DNA of 64,000 bases from Confluentibacter flavum (GCF_002843175.1 NZ_PJEO01000054.1:62001-126000), one strand, 5' to 3'. Counted from the first letter of the stretch, positions 52,837 to 62,465 are shown. Program-made: numbers and translations. The notes: generated by a model from the sequence alone, not told the origin.

Positions 52837-53931
52837 TTAAAAATACTTAACAGGATTGGTAATTGTCTTTGATAAAACGACTGCAAAATTAGTGATTTTT
52901 TTCGTAAGATATGCAACTAAAATATTTTTTGTGAATTGCTCACTTTCATAATGTCCAATATCCACTAAAAGGAGGCTGTTTTCGGCAGTAAAAAAATCAT
53001 GATATTTTAAATCGGCTGTTACAAATGCATCAGCATCAGCACTTTTAGCGGCTTCAATGGCAAAACTTCCCGAACCTCCCAAAACGGCTACTTTCTTTAT
53101 GTTTTTATTTAAAAATTGGGAATGTCTGATAAGTTGGGTATTCATTTTGGTTTTTACGTGGGTTAAAAAGTCTTTTGGTTTCATGGCTTCTTTCAAATTA
53201 CCAATCATGCCTAGTCCTATATGCTGATTTTTGTTTTCCAAAGTAGTTATTTCATAAGCAACTTCTTCATAGGAATGTGTTTTAAAAAGCGTTTGAAGAA
53301 TATTTGATTCTAAATGTTTGGCAAACGTAACGGTTATTTGGGTTTCTTTTTCAGAATGAACTTGTCCTTTTTCGCCTTTTGTTGGATTGGAATTTTCATT
53401 TCCGTTAAATGTGCCAATCCCTTCCACATTAAAACTACAATCATTATAATTGCCAATACTGCCTGCTCCCGCTTGAAATAAAGCATTTCGTAACTGTTCG
53501 GATTCTTTAATTGGAACAAAAGTGGTCAACTTTTTTATGGTTTGATTTTGTGGAATTAATATGCGCTTATTTGTTAACTCCAACTGATTGCAAATCATAT
53601 CATTTACACCTTGAAAAGCATTGTCTAAAGCAGTGTGCATACTGTAAATGGCAATGTCATGTTTAATGGCTTTCATCACTACACGTTCTACATAAGTTTT
53701 GCCAGTTAACTTTTTTAAGCCTTTAAAAATAATAGGGTGGAAGCTAACAATAAGATTGCATTTTGTTTCAATGGCTTCATCTATAACGGTTTCAAGCGTG
53801 TCAAGTGTTACAAGAATGCCTGTAATGGGCATGTTTTTATGGCCTACTAAGAGACCAACATTATCAAAATCTTCAGCATATGCTAAAGGGGATAATGCTT
53901 CTAAGTGATTCATGACATCTTGAACAATCAT
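52837..53931 (-). CDS. Nif3-like dinuclear metal center protein
   Basis: 364 aa, longer than the ~250-aa E. coli YbgI, because of a PII-like insert in the middle (TTFVPIKESEQLRNALFQAGAGSIGNYNDCSF). Metal ligands are seen in SFHPIIF, YSMHTALDNA and DIGHYESE. Possibly a GTP cyclohydrolase-like fold; cellular role unclear. In one unit with the coiled-coil gene. Confidence 0.9.
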   Translation of the reverse strand: MIVQDVMNHLEALSPLAYAEDFDNVGLLVGHKNMPITGILVTLDTLETVIDEAIETKCNLIVSFHPIIFKGLKKLTGKTYVERVVMKAIKHDIAIYSMHTALDNAFQGVNDMICNQLELTNKRILIPQNQTIKKLTTFVPIKESEQLRNALFQAGAGSIGNYNDCSFNVEGIGTFNGNENSNPTKGEKGQVHSEKETQITVTFAKHLESNILQTLFKTHSYEEVAYEITTLENKNQHIGLGMIGNLKEAMKPKDFLTHVKTKMNTQLIRHSQFLNKNIKKVAVLGGSGSFAIEAAKSADADAFVTADLKYHDFFTAENSLLLVDIGHYESEQFTKNILVAYLTKKITNFAVVLSKTITNPVKYF

Positions 53932-53956
53932 AAAAATGCTATTTTTTATTATTAAA

Positions 53957-53964
53957 CAAAGATA
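53957..53964 (-). promoter_or_regulatory. -7 box of the Nif3 gene
   Basis: TATCTTTG on the minus strand, 26 bp before the ATG. It sits within the 52-bp gap shared with divergent lpxK. Confidence 0.5.
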
Positions 53965-53983
53965 AAATATTTACTTTGTTGTA

Positions 53984-55003
53984 ATGAAATTGATTAGAAA
54001 GATAACGTTTCCATTTGTGCCTATTTATTATGCGATTACAACTTTGCGTAATAAATTATACGATTTAGGTATTAAAAAATCCATTTCTTATGATTTCCCA
54101 ATAATATGTATAGGAAATTTAAGTGTTGGAGGGACAGGAAAAACGCCGATGGTAGAGTATTTGATTCATTTACTTAAGCATGATTATAAAGTGGCAACTT
54201 TAAGCCGTGGATATAAACGTAAAACCAAAGGATTTCAATTAGCCAATGAAAAATCATCTGTAGATACTTTAGGTGATGAGCCGTTTCAGTTTTATAATAA
54301 ATTTAAGAATGATGTTTTGGTTGCTGTTGATTCCGATAGAAATAACGGCATTAAAACGTTGATATCACTTGAAAATAGGCCGGAAGTCATCCTATTAGAT
54401 GATGCATTTCAACACAGAAAAGTAAAAGCAGGATTTAATATTTTGCTTACTGCTTATCATAATATGTATACAGACGATTTTGTATTGCCAACTGGTAATT
54501 TAAGAGAACCCAAAAGTGGTGCCAAGCGGGCAAATGTTATTGTGGTTACTAAATGCCCTACGGATTTGACCGAAGACGATAAAGTAACCATTATTAAAAA
54601 ATTAGATGTAGCCCCGTATCAACATGTTTTTTTTAGTTTTATAAATTATGCTGAAAATGTTTTCTCTGGTGAAAGAAGTATAAAACTGAATGATTTAAAA
54701 GATTTTGCTTTGGTAACGGGCATTGCCAATGCAAGCGCCTTGGTTCAATTTTTAAAAGAAAAACAGTTTAAATTTGAACATCTTAATTTCAATGATCATC
54801 ATGATTTTTCTGAAAAGGACATTAAAGAACTCGAAACAAAAGAAATGATTATTACTACCGAAAAGGATTTTATGAGGTTAAAACAATTTACCTCTTTAAA
54901 AAGCAAATTATTTTACTTGCCCATAGCCATTGGTTTAGATAACGAACCAAAGTTCAATACCTTAATAAAAGATTTTTGTAAAAAAGTTCAAGAAACTGTT
55001 TAA
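53984..55003 (+). CDS. lpxK: Tetraacyldisaccharide 4'-kinase LpxK
   Basis: 339 aa inner-membrane kinase that adds the 4'-phosphate in lipid A synthesis, which shows that the cell makes LPS. Walker A is GNLSVGGTGKTPM (residues ~44-56), followed by the SRGYKRKTKGF and DEPFQFYNK motifs and the acidic LDDAFQHRKV. Size is normal. Transcribed away from the Nif3 gene, with 52 bp between them. Confidence 0.94.
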   Translation: MKLIRKITFPFVPIYYAITTLRNKLYDLGIKKSISYDFPIICIGNLSVGGTGKTPMVEYLIHLLKHDYKVATLSRGYKRKTKGFQLANEKSSVDTLGDEPFQFYNKFKNDVLVAVDSDRNNGIKTLISLENRPEVILLDDAFQHRKVKAGFNILLTAYHNMYTDDFVLPTGNLREPKSGAKRANVIVVTKCPTDLTEDDKVTIIKKLDVAPYQHVFFSFINYAENVFSGERSIKLNDLKDFALVTGIANASALVQFLKEKQFKFEHLNFNDHHDFSEKDIKELETKEMIITTEKDFMRLKQFTSLKSKLFYLPIAIGLDNEPKFNTLIKDFCKKVQETV

Positions 55004-55053
55004 GTTTTGTTTATTGATGCTTTTTTGAATTATTTTTGAATCAGATGAGGCGG

Positions 55054-55088
55054 ATTTTTTTTTTAATAGCAGAGCTATTAGAAAAAAA
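55054..55088. terminator. Bidirectional terminator between lpxK and the hybrid kinase
   Basis: Stem TTTTTTTTAATAGC with GCTATTAGAAAAAAA around AGA, giving T runs on both strands. It is part of a longer imperfect inverted repeat (about 55030-55130) that looks like a dispersed element. Confidence 0.65.
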
Positions 55089-55151
55089 TTCCAACGAAAT
55101 ATGGGTCAAAAAGAAACAAAAAATGGCTTTTAGATAATATTTAAACAGTTT

Positions 55152-57401
55152 CTAAGCTGTAGCTGATTTATCTTTATTTGCTGCCAATGCGTTGTAGAGT
55201 TTTTTCTCAAACTCTTCTTGTTTGAATGGTTTTGGTATAATATCAGTAAAACCAGCTTCCTCAAACTCATGCATTTTGTCTTCAATAGTAACGGCCGTAA
55301 GCGCAAAAATGGTTAATTCCTTATCAAAGGTCCTTACAATTTTAGTGGCTTCAATACCGCTGATTCCTGGCATATGAATATCCATTAATATAATATCAAA
55401 TTTATTAGCTTTAATCATTTCTACAGCAGATTCGCCATTATCAACAATATCACATTTAAGATTCATTTTTGTTAGAATCTTTTTAGTAATCATTTGATTG
55501 ATTTTATTGTCTTCAACTACCAAAATCCTAACATTTGATAAATCTAAATCATCTGCATCTTCAAATAGATTTGATTTGCGTTCAGGGGCTTCTTTTTCCT
55601 TTTGAATGGTATATTCAAGCGGAATTTCAAAATAAAAGGTAGTCCCTTTCCCAAGTTCACTTTTAACAAATATTTTTCCTTTTAAAATATCAATCAACCC
55701 TTTTACAATAGAAAGGCCAAGTCCGGTACCGCCATATTTTCTGTTTATTTGAATGGATCCTTGGGAGAAACTTTCAAACATGTTTTGTTGTTTTTCTTCG
55801 CTTATGCCAATACCGTTATCTTCAATTTCAAAACGTAAGGTGTACATGTTGTCATTTTGCTCCGTTTTGTAAACTCTAATCCAAATATCCCCATCTTTAG
55901 TGAACTTAATGGAGTTGCCAATTAAGTTTATTAGAATTTGCGAGATTTTTAATTGATCGGCTATAAAGTTCTCTGGTAAATGTTTATCGTATTCAAAATG
56001 TATTTTAACATTATTGTCTTGTGCCGAGTTATTCAATGCTAAAACAATATTGTTTATTTTCTTTTTCAGGTTGAATGATTCTGGATCTATATCAACTTTA
56101 TTAGCTTCAATTTTATTTATTTGAAGGATGTCATTTATAAATGTTAAAAGATAATCTCCAGAAAATTTCAATGATTTTAAATGCTGTACTTGCTCTGGTC
56201 TTGGGTTTTCTTCTAATAACATATTGCTTAAACCTGTAACAGCATATAATGGTGTTCTGAGCTCGTGCGTTACTGTTGATAAGAAATTGGCTTTGGTTTT
56301 TGAGGCTAATTCAGCTTTTTCCTTGGCTATAATGAGTTCTGCATTTTTTTTATGCAGCATGTTATTTGTTTTTAGCCTAATGTTATTGTTTTTGTAAAGC
56401 GAAAGCGTTAATAAAGATAGGATGGTTATAAGCGCCACACTTAAAATAGAAATTAAAGTGCCTAAGTCGTTTTTGCTATTGGCTTCAACCAATTCTTCTT
56501 CTGTTTTTTTGTTTTTTTCAATTTGATCGTTCATTAAAGATTGAATTCTCTTTTCTGGCGATAAATTGGCTTTTTTAACCAACCTAAGGGAATCAGATAA
56601 ATTTATATAGGCTTTTAAATAATGATTTGAAGCTTGATAGTTTTCAATATTTAGATTAATGTCACTTAATATGGAATAAGCATCGCTTAGAACCTCTGGA
56701 TAATTATTGTTCTTAGCCATTTGTAAACCTTCATTAGCAAAGGCCTGGGCTTTTTCATTATCACCTAAAGAGGCATAAACTTTCCCTTGGTTAATTAAGG
56801 CTGTACTTTCAATTTTTAAGAGATTTTCTTTTTTAGTTAGTGCTATAGATTGTTCAAACAAGATTCTCGCTTGTTTATAATTTTCAAGATTAAGATAGGT
56901 TTTGCCCTCTAAATAAAGGGTTTCTGCCAAATTTTTGTTTAACCCCTCTTGTTCAAAGAGATTTTTTGACGCATTGAAATAGTCTAAAGCTTGGGTGTAA
57001 TTTTTTTTGCTTAAATATACTTCTCCTAAGGTTTTATAAGAATTAGCAAGGTTAATATTGTCCTTTGAAAAACGTTGTACTTCAATAGCTTTGTTTAGGG
57101 ATTTTAAGGCTTCGTCTTGTTCTTCTATAATAAGTTGTAATTTGCCTTTTTTAGAATAGATAATACCAATACTTTTATTATTTTCAGCTTTAATAGCCAA
57201 GTCTAAAGCCTCATCAAGTTTTTTTTGTGCTTCAAAATAGTTGTAATTTTCAACATCAATGTCTGATTGTGAAATACGATAATCTATATTGTTTTGTAAT
57301 ATCTCAGGATCGTCGTCAATTGTTTTTTGCGACCACATGCTAATGCTCAATAGCATTATAACAATATATAAGTGTCTTTTAATTTGAGGCATATCAATCA
57401 A
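55152..57401 (-). CDS. TPR-containing hybrid histidine kinase (2)
   Basis: 749 aa: signal peptide (1-~25), TPR repeats (~60-270: LANSYKTLGEVYLSKKNYTQALDYFN, ALINQGKVYASLGDNEKAQ), coiled stretch, membrane segment (~314-336), HisKA with His379 (STVTHELRTP), HATPase with DNGIGIS and GTGLGLSI, receiver with Asp674 (IILMDIHMP) and IPKPF. No output domain. Same architecture and length as the kinase at 46287. It lies 19 bp downstream of the GAPDH gene on the same strand and could belong to the lipA-gap unit. Confidence 0.92.
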   Translation of the reverse strand: MIDMPQIKRHLYIVIMLLSISMWSQKTIDDDPEILQNNIDYRISQSDIDVENYNYFEAQKKLDEALDLAIKAENNKSIGIIYSKKGKLQLIIEEQDEALKSLNKAIEVQRFSKDNINLANSYKTLGEVYLSKKNYTQALDYFNASKNLFEQEGLNKNLAETLYLEGKTYLNLENYKQARILFEQSIALTKKENLLKIESTALINQGKVYASLGDNEKAQAFANEGLQMAKNNNYPEVLSDAYSILSDINLNIENYQASNHYLKAYINLSDSLRLVKKANLSPEKRIQSLMNDQIEKNKKTEEELVEANSKNDLGTLISILSVALITILSLLTLSLYKNNNIRLKTNNMLHKKNAELIIAKEKAELASKTKANFLSTVTHELRTPLYAVTGLSNMLLEENPRPEQVQHLKSLKFSGDYLLTFINDILQINKIEANKVDIDPESFNLKKKINNIVLALNNSAQDNNVKIHFEYDKHLPENFIADQLKISQILINLIGNSIKFTKDGDIWIRVYKTEQNDNMYTLRFEIEDNGIGISEEKQQNMFESFSQGSIQINRKYGGTGLGLSIVKGLIDILKGKIFVKSELGKGTTFYFEIPLEYTIQKEKEAPERKSNLFEDADDLDLSNVRILVVEDNKINQMITKKILTKMNLKCDIVDNGESAVEMIKANKFDIILMDIHMPGISGIEATKIVRTFDKELTIFALTAVTIEDKMHEFEEAGFTDIIPKPFKQEEFEKKLYNALAANKDKSATA

Positions 57402-57420
57402 CTATAGTGAACAAATATAA

Positions 57421-58437
57421 TTATTTTGTCGATAAAACAACATTTTTTTCCGATAAATTGCACAATAAATCAATAATTCTTGCAGAATATCCTGTTTCAT
57501 TATCATACCAACCGATTATTTTTACCATGCTACCTATTACAGAAGTCATTTGAGAATCAAAAATGCAGGAATGAGTATTTCCAACAATATCTATTGAAAC
57601 AATTGGGTCTTCTGTATATTCCAATATGTTTTTATAGTGATGTAAGGATGCTTTTTTGAAAGCATTGTTTATATCTTCAATGGAAACCGTTTTTTTTACA
57701 TTAAAAGTAATATCGGTTAAAGATCCGTTCGCAACTGGGACTCTAATGCCACAACCTCCAATAACATTGGAGAGTTCTGGGAATATTTTTGTGAGTGCTT
57801 TTGCGGCTCCAGTTGTAGTAGGCACAATGGATTGTCCTGCAGCTCTGGCTCTCCGTAAATCGCTATGCGGTTGGTCGTGTAAACTTTGGTCGGTAGTGTA
57901 AGAGTGAACCGTTGTTATGTAAGCTTGATTGATGCCACATAGTTTGTTAATTATATCAATCATTGGGGCGGCATTATTTGTGGTGCATGATGCATTGGAA
58001 ACGATGGTTTCAGTACCATCTAAAAAGGTATCATTTACGCCCATTATAATGGTTTTGATATCATCTTCTATGGGTGGAACACTTAAAATGACCCTTTTAG
58101 CACCATTGATAATATGAAATTGTAAATCTTTTGAAGTTTTAAATTTACCGGTCGATTCAATAACAAAATCTATTTCAAAGGGTTTCCAATCAATATTTTT
58201 TGGATGATTGGCATTTAGTAAAGTAACTTTTTTTTGGTTTACAATAATATGATCGTCATCATGTGAAATAGTTCCATTAAAAATACCATGAATACTATCG
58301 TATTTGAGTAAATGGCTAAGGGTTTTAGTATCAGCTAGATCGTTTATGGCAACAACCTCAATGTTATTGTATTCTTGAAGTAGTCTAAAAACCCGTCTAC
58401 CAATGCGTCCAAAGCCGTTAATAGCTATACGAATCAT
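57421..58437 (-). CDS. Glyceraldehyde-3-phosphate dehydrogenase, divergent type
   Basis: 338 aa, type I GAPDH. INGFGRIGRRVFR is the NAD loop, Asp33 (INDL) fits NAD, catalytic Cys151 is in SNASCTTNN and His178 in TTVHSYT. The motif normally read SNASCTTNCLAP here is CTTNNAAP, and RVPVANGSLTDI replaces the usual RVPTPxxSxVDL, so it is probably a second GAPDH or a relative such as an erythrose-4-phosphate enzyme. 3 bp downstream of lipA. Confidence 0.88.
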   Translation of the reverse strand: MIRIAINGFGRIGRRVFRLLQEYNNIEVVAINDLADTKTLSHLLKYDSIHGIFNGTISHDDDHIIVNQKKVTLLNANHPKNIDWKPFEIDFVIESTGKFKTSKDLQFHIINGAKRVILSVPPIEDDIKTIIMGVNDTFLDGTETIVSNASCTTNNAAPMIDIINKLCGINQAYITTVHSYTTDQSLHDQPHSDLRRARAAGQSIVPTTTGAAKALTKIFPELSNVIGGCGIRVPVANGSLTDITFNVKKTVSIEDINNAFKKASLHHYKNILEYTEDPIVSIDIVGNTHSCIFDSQMTSVIGSMVKIIGWYDNETGYSARIIDLLCNLSEKNVVLSTK

Positions 58438-58440
58438 AGT

Positions 58441-59322
58441 TTATTCTATATGTTTTTGAGCTCTATAAGATGAGCGTACAAGTGCACTACTTTCAACATG
58501 ACGAAATCCTAAACTTAAGCCAATGGCTTCGTACTCCTTAAATTGGTCTGGATTTATAAATTGTTTTACTGGTAAGTGTTTTTTGCTAGGTTGTAAATAT
58601 TGGCCAATAGTTACTACGTCCACATCATTTGCTTTTAAGTCATGAAGGGTTTCTATCACTTCTTCCCTGGTTTCACCCAAACCTAGCATAATTCCCGATT
58701 TTGTCCTTCGTTGTCCTTGTTGTTTTAAATATTTTAAAACACCCAAGCTTCTTTCATATTTCGCTTGAATTCGTACTTCTCGGGTTAAACGTTTAACGGT
58801 TTCTATATTATGCGAAACCACTTGGGGTGCAACATCAATAATTCTATCGATATGTTGTTCAATACCCTGGAAATCTGGGATAAGAGTTTCAAGGGTGGTT
58901 TCAGGATTCATGCGTCTAACCGCTTTTATCGTTTCTGCCCACATAATACTTCCCATATCTTTTAAATCGTCTCTATCAACACTTGTTAAAACAGCGTGTT
59001 TAATTTTCATGATTTTTATGGAACGCGCTACTTTTTCGGGTTCATCCCAATCTACGGTTTCTGGCCGTCCTGTTTTTACACCACAAAATCCACAAGAGCG
59101 CGTACAAATATTTCCTAAGATCATAAATGTAGCAGTGCCTTCGCCCCAGCATTCTCCCATATTTGGACAACTTCCAGAGGTGCAAATAGTGTTTAGTTTG
59201 TATTTATCAACTAAGCCTCTTAACTCTGTATATTTTTTTCCTGTCGGAAGTTTTACGCGTAACCATTTTGGTTTTGGTAGTCTTTCCTCAGGTAATATGC
59301 TTGAAATAGTTTCGGTATTCAT
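58441..59322 (-). CDS. lipA: Lipoyl synthase LipA
   Basis: 293-aa radical SAM enzyme inserting two sulfurs into octanoylated proteins. Auxiliary-cluster Cys are 47, 52 and 58 ([12 protein letters not shown]), the radical SAM cluster Cys are 73, 77 and 80 (CTRSCGFC), and the C-terminal RSSYRA supplies the Ser ligand. A -7 box TATCTTTG lies 18 bp upstream on the minus strand (59340-59347). The Nramp-like gene is 48 bp upstream; the GAPDH gene follows after 3 bp. Confidence 0.96.
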   Translation of the reverse strand: MNTETISSILPEERLPKPKWLRVKLPTGKKYTELRGLVDKYKLNTICTSGSCPNMGECWGEGTATFMILGNICTRSCGFCGVKTGRPETVDWDEPEKVARSIKIMKIKHAVLTSVDRDDLKDMGSIMWAETIKAVRRMNPETTLETLIPDFQGIEQHIDRIIDVAPQVVSHNIETVKRLTREVRIQAKYERSLGVLKYLKQQGQRRTKSGIMLGLGETREEVIETLHDLKANDVDVVTIGQYLQPSKKHLPVKQFINPDQFKEYEAIGLSLGFRHVESSALVRSSYRAQKHIE

Positions 59323-59339
59323 ACTTTAAAATAAAGTCA

Positions 59340-59347
59340 CAAAGATA
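59340..59347 (-). promoter_or_regulatory. -7 box of lipA
   Basis: TATCTTTG on the minus strand, 17 bp before the lipA ATG, in the gap after the Nramp-like gene. It suggests lipA-gap-kinase can be transcribed on its own. Confidence 0.5.
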
Positions 59348-59370
59348 CGAAGTATTCCATTAAAAAGCGG

Positions 59371-60585
59371 CTATAAAGTGCTAAGATACCACATGCTGAA
59401 ACCTATTAAAAAGAGGATACCTAACCAACTTAAAATATGGAGTTTTACAGATGGATGCCATTCTTTAGGTGTGTGTTTACTTGATATCAGCACATAATTT
59501 ATAATAGCAAAAAAAGGAGCTGTAATAAAGGAGAGGATAGTTGCAATTTTTATTAATAAACCCATACCAGATGCTAAAAAAAGAAAAATAACAATGGTTC
59601 CTATGGACAATAAAATAATCCAAAAGGTGTAGTTAAAAAAAGAGGGTTTTTTAAAGAGTAACTCTGTAGTTCTTGCCATCGCTCTTGGAGAGGCATCTAA
59701 AGTGGTTAATGTAGTACTGAACATGGTTGTAAAAGCGGCAATCCCAATAATTACATAAGCCCAACTTCCTAGATTAATGGTGTACATATTTATAAGCTGA
59801 TTGGCGAATTGTCCAGCAGAATCGCTAAACGTTTCTCCACTATGAAACATGACATAAGCTCCCAATAGTACAAATCCAACACCAATAAAAATGGTGCTTA
59901 TATAGCCAACGTTAAAATCAAATAGGGCAGACTTAGGCGTGTATTTTTTGGTGTCGTTGTTTTTTTCAATACACCATAAAGATTGCCAAACAGAAACATC
60001 TAAAGGAGCTGGCATCCAACCCATAAAAGCAATTAAAAAAGCGATGTCGACAGTGTTTTTTGGAAGTATTTGTGTTAAAGTTAATTCCCCAGAACTATTA
60101 AGATAAGCCATAATGACAGCTATTATGGTGCTTATGGTTAATGTGATGACAATAATTTTCATTAATCTATCAAGTAGTTTGTATTTTCCGAAAATCAATA
60201 AACAAAAACAGATGACTAAAATAACAATGGTCCAAATTTCTACGCTAATAAAACGTCCAAACAAGCTAGAGGCTAAACCAGCAGTTACAATGGTTACGGC
60301 CGTTTGGATGGTAAACATGGTTGCAAATGTGATGATGTAATAACTAATTAAAACCCATGTGCCCAATTTTTTGTAGCCATCCAGTAAACTTTCATTAGTG
60401 GCTGTTGCATATCTAGGGCCAAACTGAAAAAACGGATATTTACACACGTTTACTAAAAGCAAGGCCCAAAGTAGCCCTAAGCCAAAATCGGCTCCAGCAC
60501 GGGTGGATTGTACTAAATGCGACACGCCTATGGCCGCACCAGCAAATAATAAACCAGGCCCTAAATTTTTAAACTTAGTGATCAT
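59371..60585 (-). CDS. Nramp-family divalent-cation transporter, non-classical
   Basis: 404 aa with about 11 hydrophobic segments and the Nramp opening GPGLLFAGAAIGVSHLVQSTRAG. The TM1 motif DPGN of Mn/Fe transporters is absent (IGVSH there), and TM6 reads GWMPAPLDVS instead of MPHN-like, so the substrate is uncertain; related proteins without DPGN carry other divalent ions. The start overlaps the upstream ECF sigma gene by 4 bp. Confidence 0.85.
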   Translation of the reverse strand: MITKFKNLGPGLLFAGAAIGVSHLVQSTRAGADFGLGLLWALLLVNVCKYPFFQFGPRYATATNESLLDGYKKLGTWVLISYYIITFATMFTIQTAVTIVTAGLASSLFGRFISVEIWTIVILVICFCLLIFGKYKLLDRLMKIIVITLTISTIIAVIMAYLNSSGELTLTQILPKNTVDIAFLIAFMGWMPAPLDVSVWQSLWCIEKNNDTKKYTPKSALFDFNVGYISTIFIGVGFVLLGAYVMFHSGETFSDSAGQFANQLINMYTINLGSWAYVIIGIAAFTTMFSTTLTTLDASPRAMARTTELLFKKPSFFNYTFWIILLSIGTIVIFLFLASGMGLLIKIATILSFITAPFFAIINYVLISSKHTPKEWHPSVKLHILSWLGILFLIGFSMWYLSTL

Positions 60586-61130
60586 TGATTATTTTGAATA
60601 ACATCAGCCAATAATTTTTTAGCTCTCAAAAGTTTTACTTTCACATTATTTATAGGTTCTTTAAGCTCTACGGATATTTCTTTATAGCTTAATTCTTGAA
60701 AATAACGCAAATTAATAATTTCTTGATAATGAGGCTTTAGCTTTTTAATGTCGCGAAGTAATTTGGCCAAATGCTGCTCGGTAATGAGTTCGTCTTCTGG
60801 CGAAGGCGATTCATCTAAAATTTGATAAACCGATTTATCATCATTGGAAGTGTATTGCGAAATGGAATTTTTTTCCTTCCGAAGCAAATCAATATGTATG
60901 TTTTTTGAAATGGTTATCAGCCATGTTTTAAACTTATATGAATCATCAAACGTATTAATTTTATCAAAAGCCCTAGAAAATGTTTGGATGGTGATATCCT
61001 CGGCATCATTCTCGTTTTCAATACGTTTTAATTGAAAACCATATACATCATCCCAAAAAGTATCTAGCAGAAAATTAAATGCTTTCTGATCGTTTTTTTT
61101 GGCGCGAACAATGGCTTCTTCTATTTCCAA
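60582..61130 (-). CDS. RNA polymerase ECF-type sigma factor
   Basis: 182 aa. Region 2: AFNFLLDTFWDDVYGFQLKRIENENDAEDITIQTFSRAFDK and FKTWLITISKN; region 4: LKPHYQEIINLRYFQELSYKEISVELKEPINNVKVKLLRAKKLL. Overlaps the GT2 gene (10 bp) and the Nramp-like gene (4 bp). No anti-sigma gene is adjacent. Target promoters unknown. Confidence 0.9.
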   Translation of the reverse strand: MEIEEAIVRAKKNDQKAFNFLLDTFWDDVYGFQLKRIENENDAEDITIQTFSRAFDKINTFDDSYKFKTWLITISKNIHIDLLRKEKNSISQYTSNDDKSVYQILDESPSPEDELITEQHLAKLLRDIKKLKPHYQEIINLRYFQELSYKEISVELKEPINNVKVKLLRAKKLLADVIQNNQ

Positions 61131-62233
61131 TGGTTTGGTTTTGAAATAAGATTATTTATAAAGATAGCTAATTGAAACACAATTAAAAAGATTTCTAAAA
61201 ACGGTATTAGTAATAAAAGGTCCTTTTCGTTCAGCTTTTTACAAGATGCTCCTATAACTGTAAACTGAACTATGATTTTTAGCAATAACAGAGCAACAAC
61301 AATTGGCCAATAATGTAAAGTAACTAAAAGTATAAAAGCGAAAAACCAAAATAATAAGTTGGTAATATAAATAACTGCCAATGAAATTTTGTGCTTCAGC
61401 TTATAGTAATTTGCTGTTGAAATATGTCGTCTTTTTTGATTGAACCAATTTTTAAATGTGGTTTCTGGAATGGATTCTGTGAAACCTTCATTTGAAATAC
61501 AAATAGCGGTGTTGGTTTTTGAAGCTATTTGATTGATAAATAAATCGTCATCACCTGAACGAACTTTTATGTGTGAAACAAAACCATTCGCTTTAAAAAA
61601 TTCATTTTTTGTATATGCCAAATTTCTTCCAACGCCCATGTAAGGTAATCCTAGATTAGCAAAAGAAAAATAATGAATAGCCGTAGTTAACGTTTCAAAA
61701 CGAATGAGTTTATTTAAGAAGGATTTTTTGATTTTAGAATATGCGCCATAACCCAAAACAATGCTTTTTTCGTTGCTAAAATGAGAACTCATTTCACTAA
61801 TCCAGTATTTAGAAACAGGTTTGCAATCGGCATCGGTAAATAAAAGATAATTGTGTTTTGAAGCTTTTATACCAAGTGTTAAAGCGTATTTTTTATTGGC
61901 CCAAAACGCCTCCGTATTTTTTACATCAACAATTTTTATGTTTGAATGTTTTTCTGAAAAGGCTTCCATAACTTCAAGGGTATCGTCATGGGAAGCATCA
62001 TTGATAAGTACAATTTCAAAACTAGTATAATCCTGGGAAATGATTGAAGGCAAAAAGTTTTTTAAATTTTCAGCCTCATTTTTTGCACAAACAATAACAG
62101 AGACCTCAATATTATTAGGTCTTTTTTTTATAGGTTTAAGAAAAGCAAACTTTCCGAAGAAGAATATATAAAATATGACTTGAATAAAAACTACAACGGT
62201 AAATGCGTAGAATACCACATCAAGAAAAACCAT
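61121..62233 (-). CDS. Family 2 glycosyltransferase, membrane-anchored
   Basis: 370 aa. N-terminal membrane segment, a GT2 (GT-A) catalytic domain with VSVIVCAKNEAENLKNFLPSII, LINDASHDDT and LLFTDADCKP (D-x-D type), then RSGDDDLFINQ and QKRRH, and two or three C-terminal hydrophobic segments. Likely transfers sugar to a lipid or polysaccharide at the inner face of the membrane. 3 bp after the small membrane gene, 10-bp overlap with sigma. Confidence 0.88.
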   Translation of the reverse strand: MVFLDVVFYAFTVVVFIQVIFYIFFFGKFAFLKPIKKRPNNIEVSVIVCAKNEAENLKNFLPSIISQDYTSFEIVLINDASHDDTLEVMEAFSEKHSNIKIVDVKNTEAFWANKKYALTLGIKASKHNYLLFTDADCKPVSKYWISEMSSHFSNEKSIVLGYGAYSKIKKSFLNKLIRFETLTTAIHYFSFANLGLPYMGVGRNLAYTKNEFFKANGFVSHIKVRSGDDDLFINQIASKTNTAICISNEGFTESIPETTFKNWFNQKRRHISTANYYKLKHKISLAVIYITNLLFWFFAFILLVTLHYWPIVVALLLLKIIVQFTVIGASCKKLNEKDLLLLIPFLEIFLIVFQLAIFINNLISKPNHWK

Positions 62234-62236
62234 ATA

Positions 62237-62443
62237 TTACTTGGAATGTTGAGGTTCATTGCAATCACTAAATTGCTCAGGTGTTTTTCCACAAAACCCA
62301 CAAGCTTCACCATTTTTGTTAAGCATGGGATTTTGACTTGCACAAGTACCAGAAAATTTGCCGTCTTTTTTACCCCAAATTTTTATTGCTATACCTGCTA
62401 TTCCCAAGCCTAACAATAGGAATGTTATTAAAAGAAGTTTCAT
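62237..62443 (-). CDS. Small membrane protein with Cys-rich tail
   Basis: 68 aa. One N-terminal membrane segment (LITFLLLGLGIAGIAIKIW) followed by a tail with four Cys (GTCASQNPMLNKNGEACGFCGKTPEQFSDC), spaced C-x14-C-x2-C. Possibly a metal- or disulphide-stabilised fold. No function known. First gene of the GT2-sigma-transporter run; a TATCTTTG -7 box lies upstream at 62458-62465. Confidence 0.75.
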   Translation of the reverse strand: MKLLLITFLLLGLGIAGIAIKIWGKKDGKFSGTCASQNPMLNKNGEACGFCGKTPEQFSDCNEPQHSK

Positions 62444-62457
62444 TACATAAATTTTTG

Positions 62458-62465
62458 CAAAGATA
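62458..62465 (-). promoter_or_regulatory. -7 box of the small membrane protein/GT2 unit
   Basis: TATCTTTG on the minus strand, 14 bp before the ATG. No well-placed -33 TTG was found. Confidence 0.45.
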
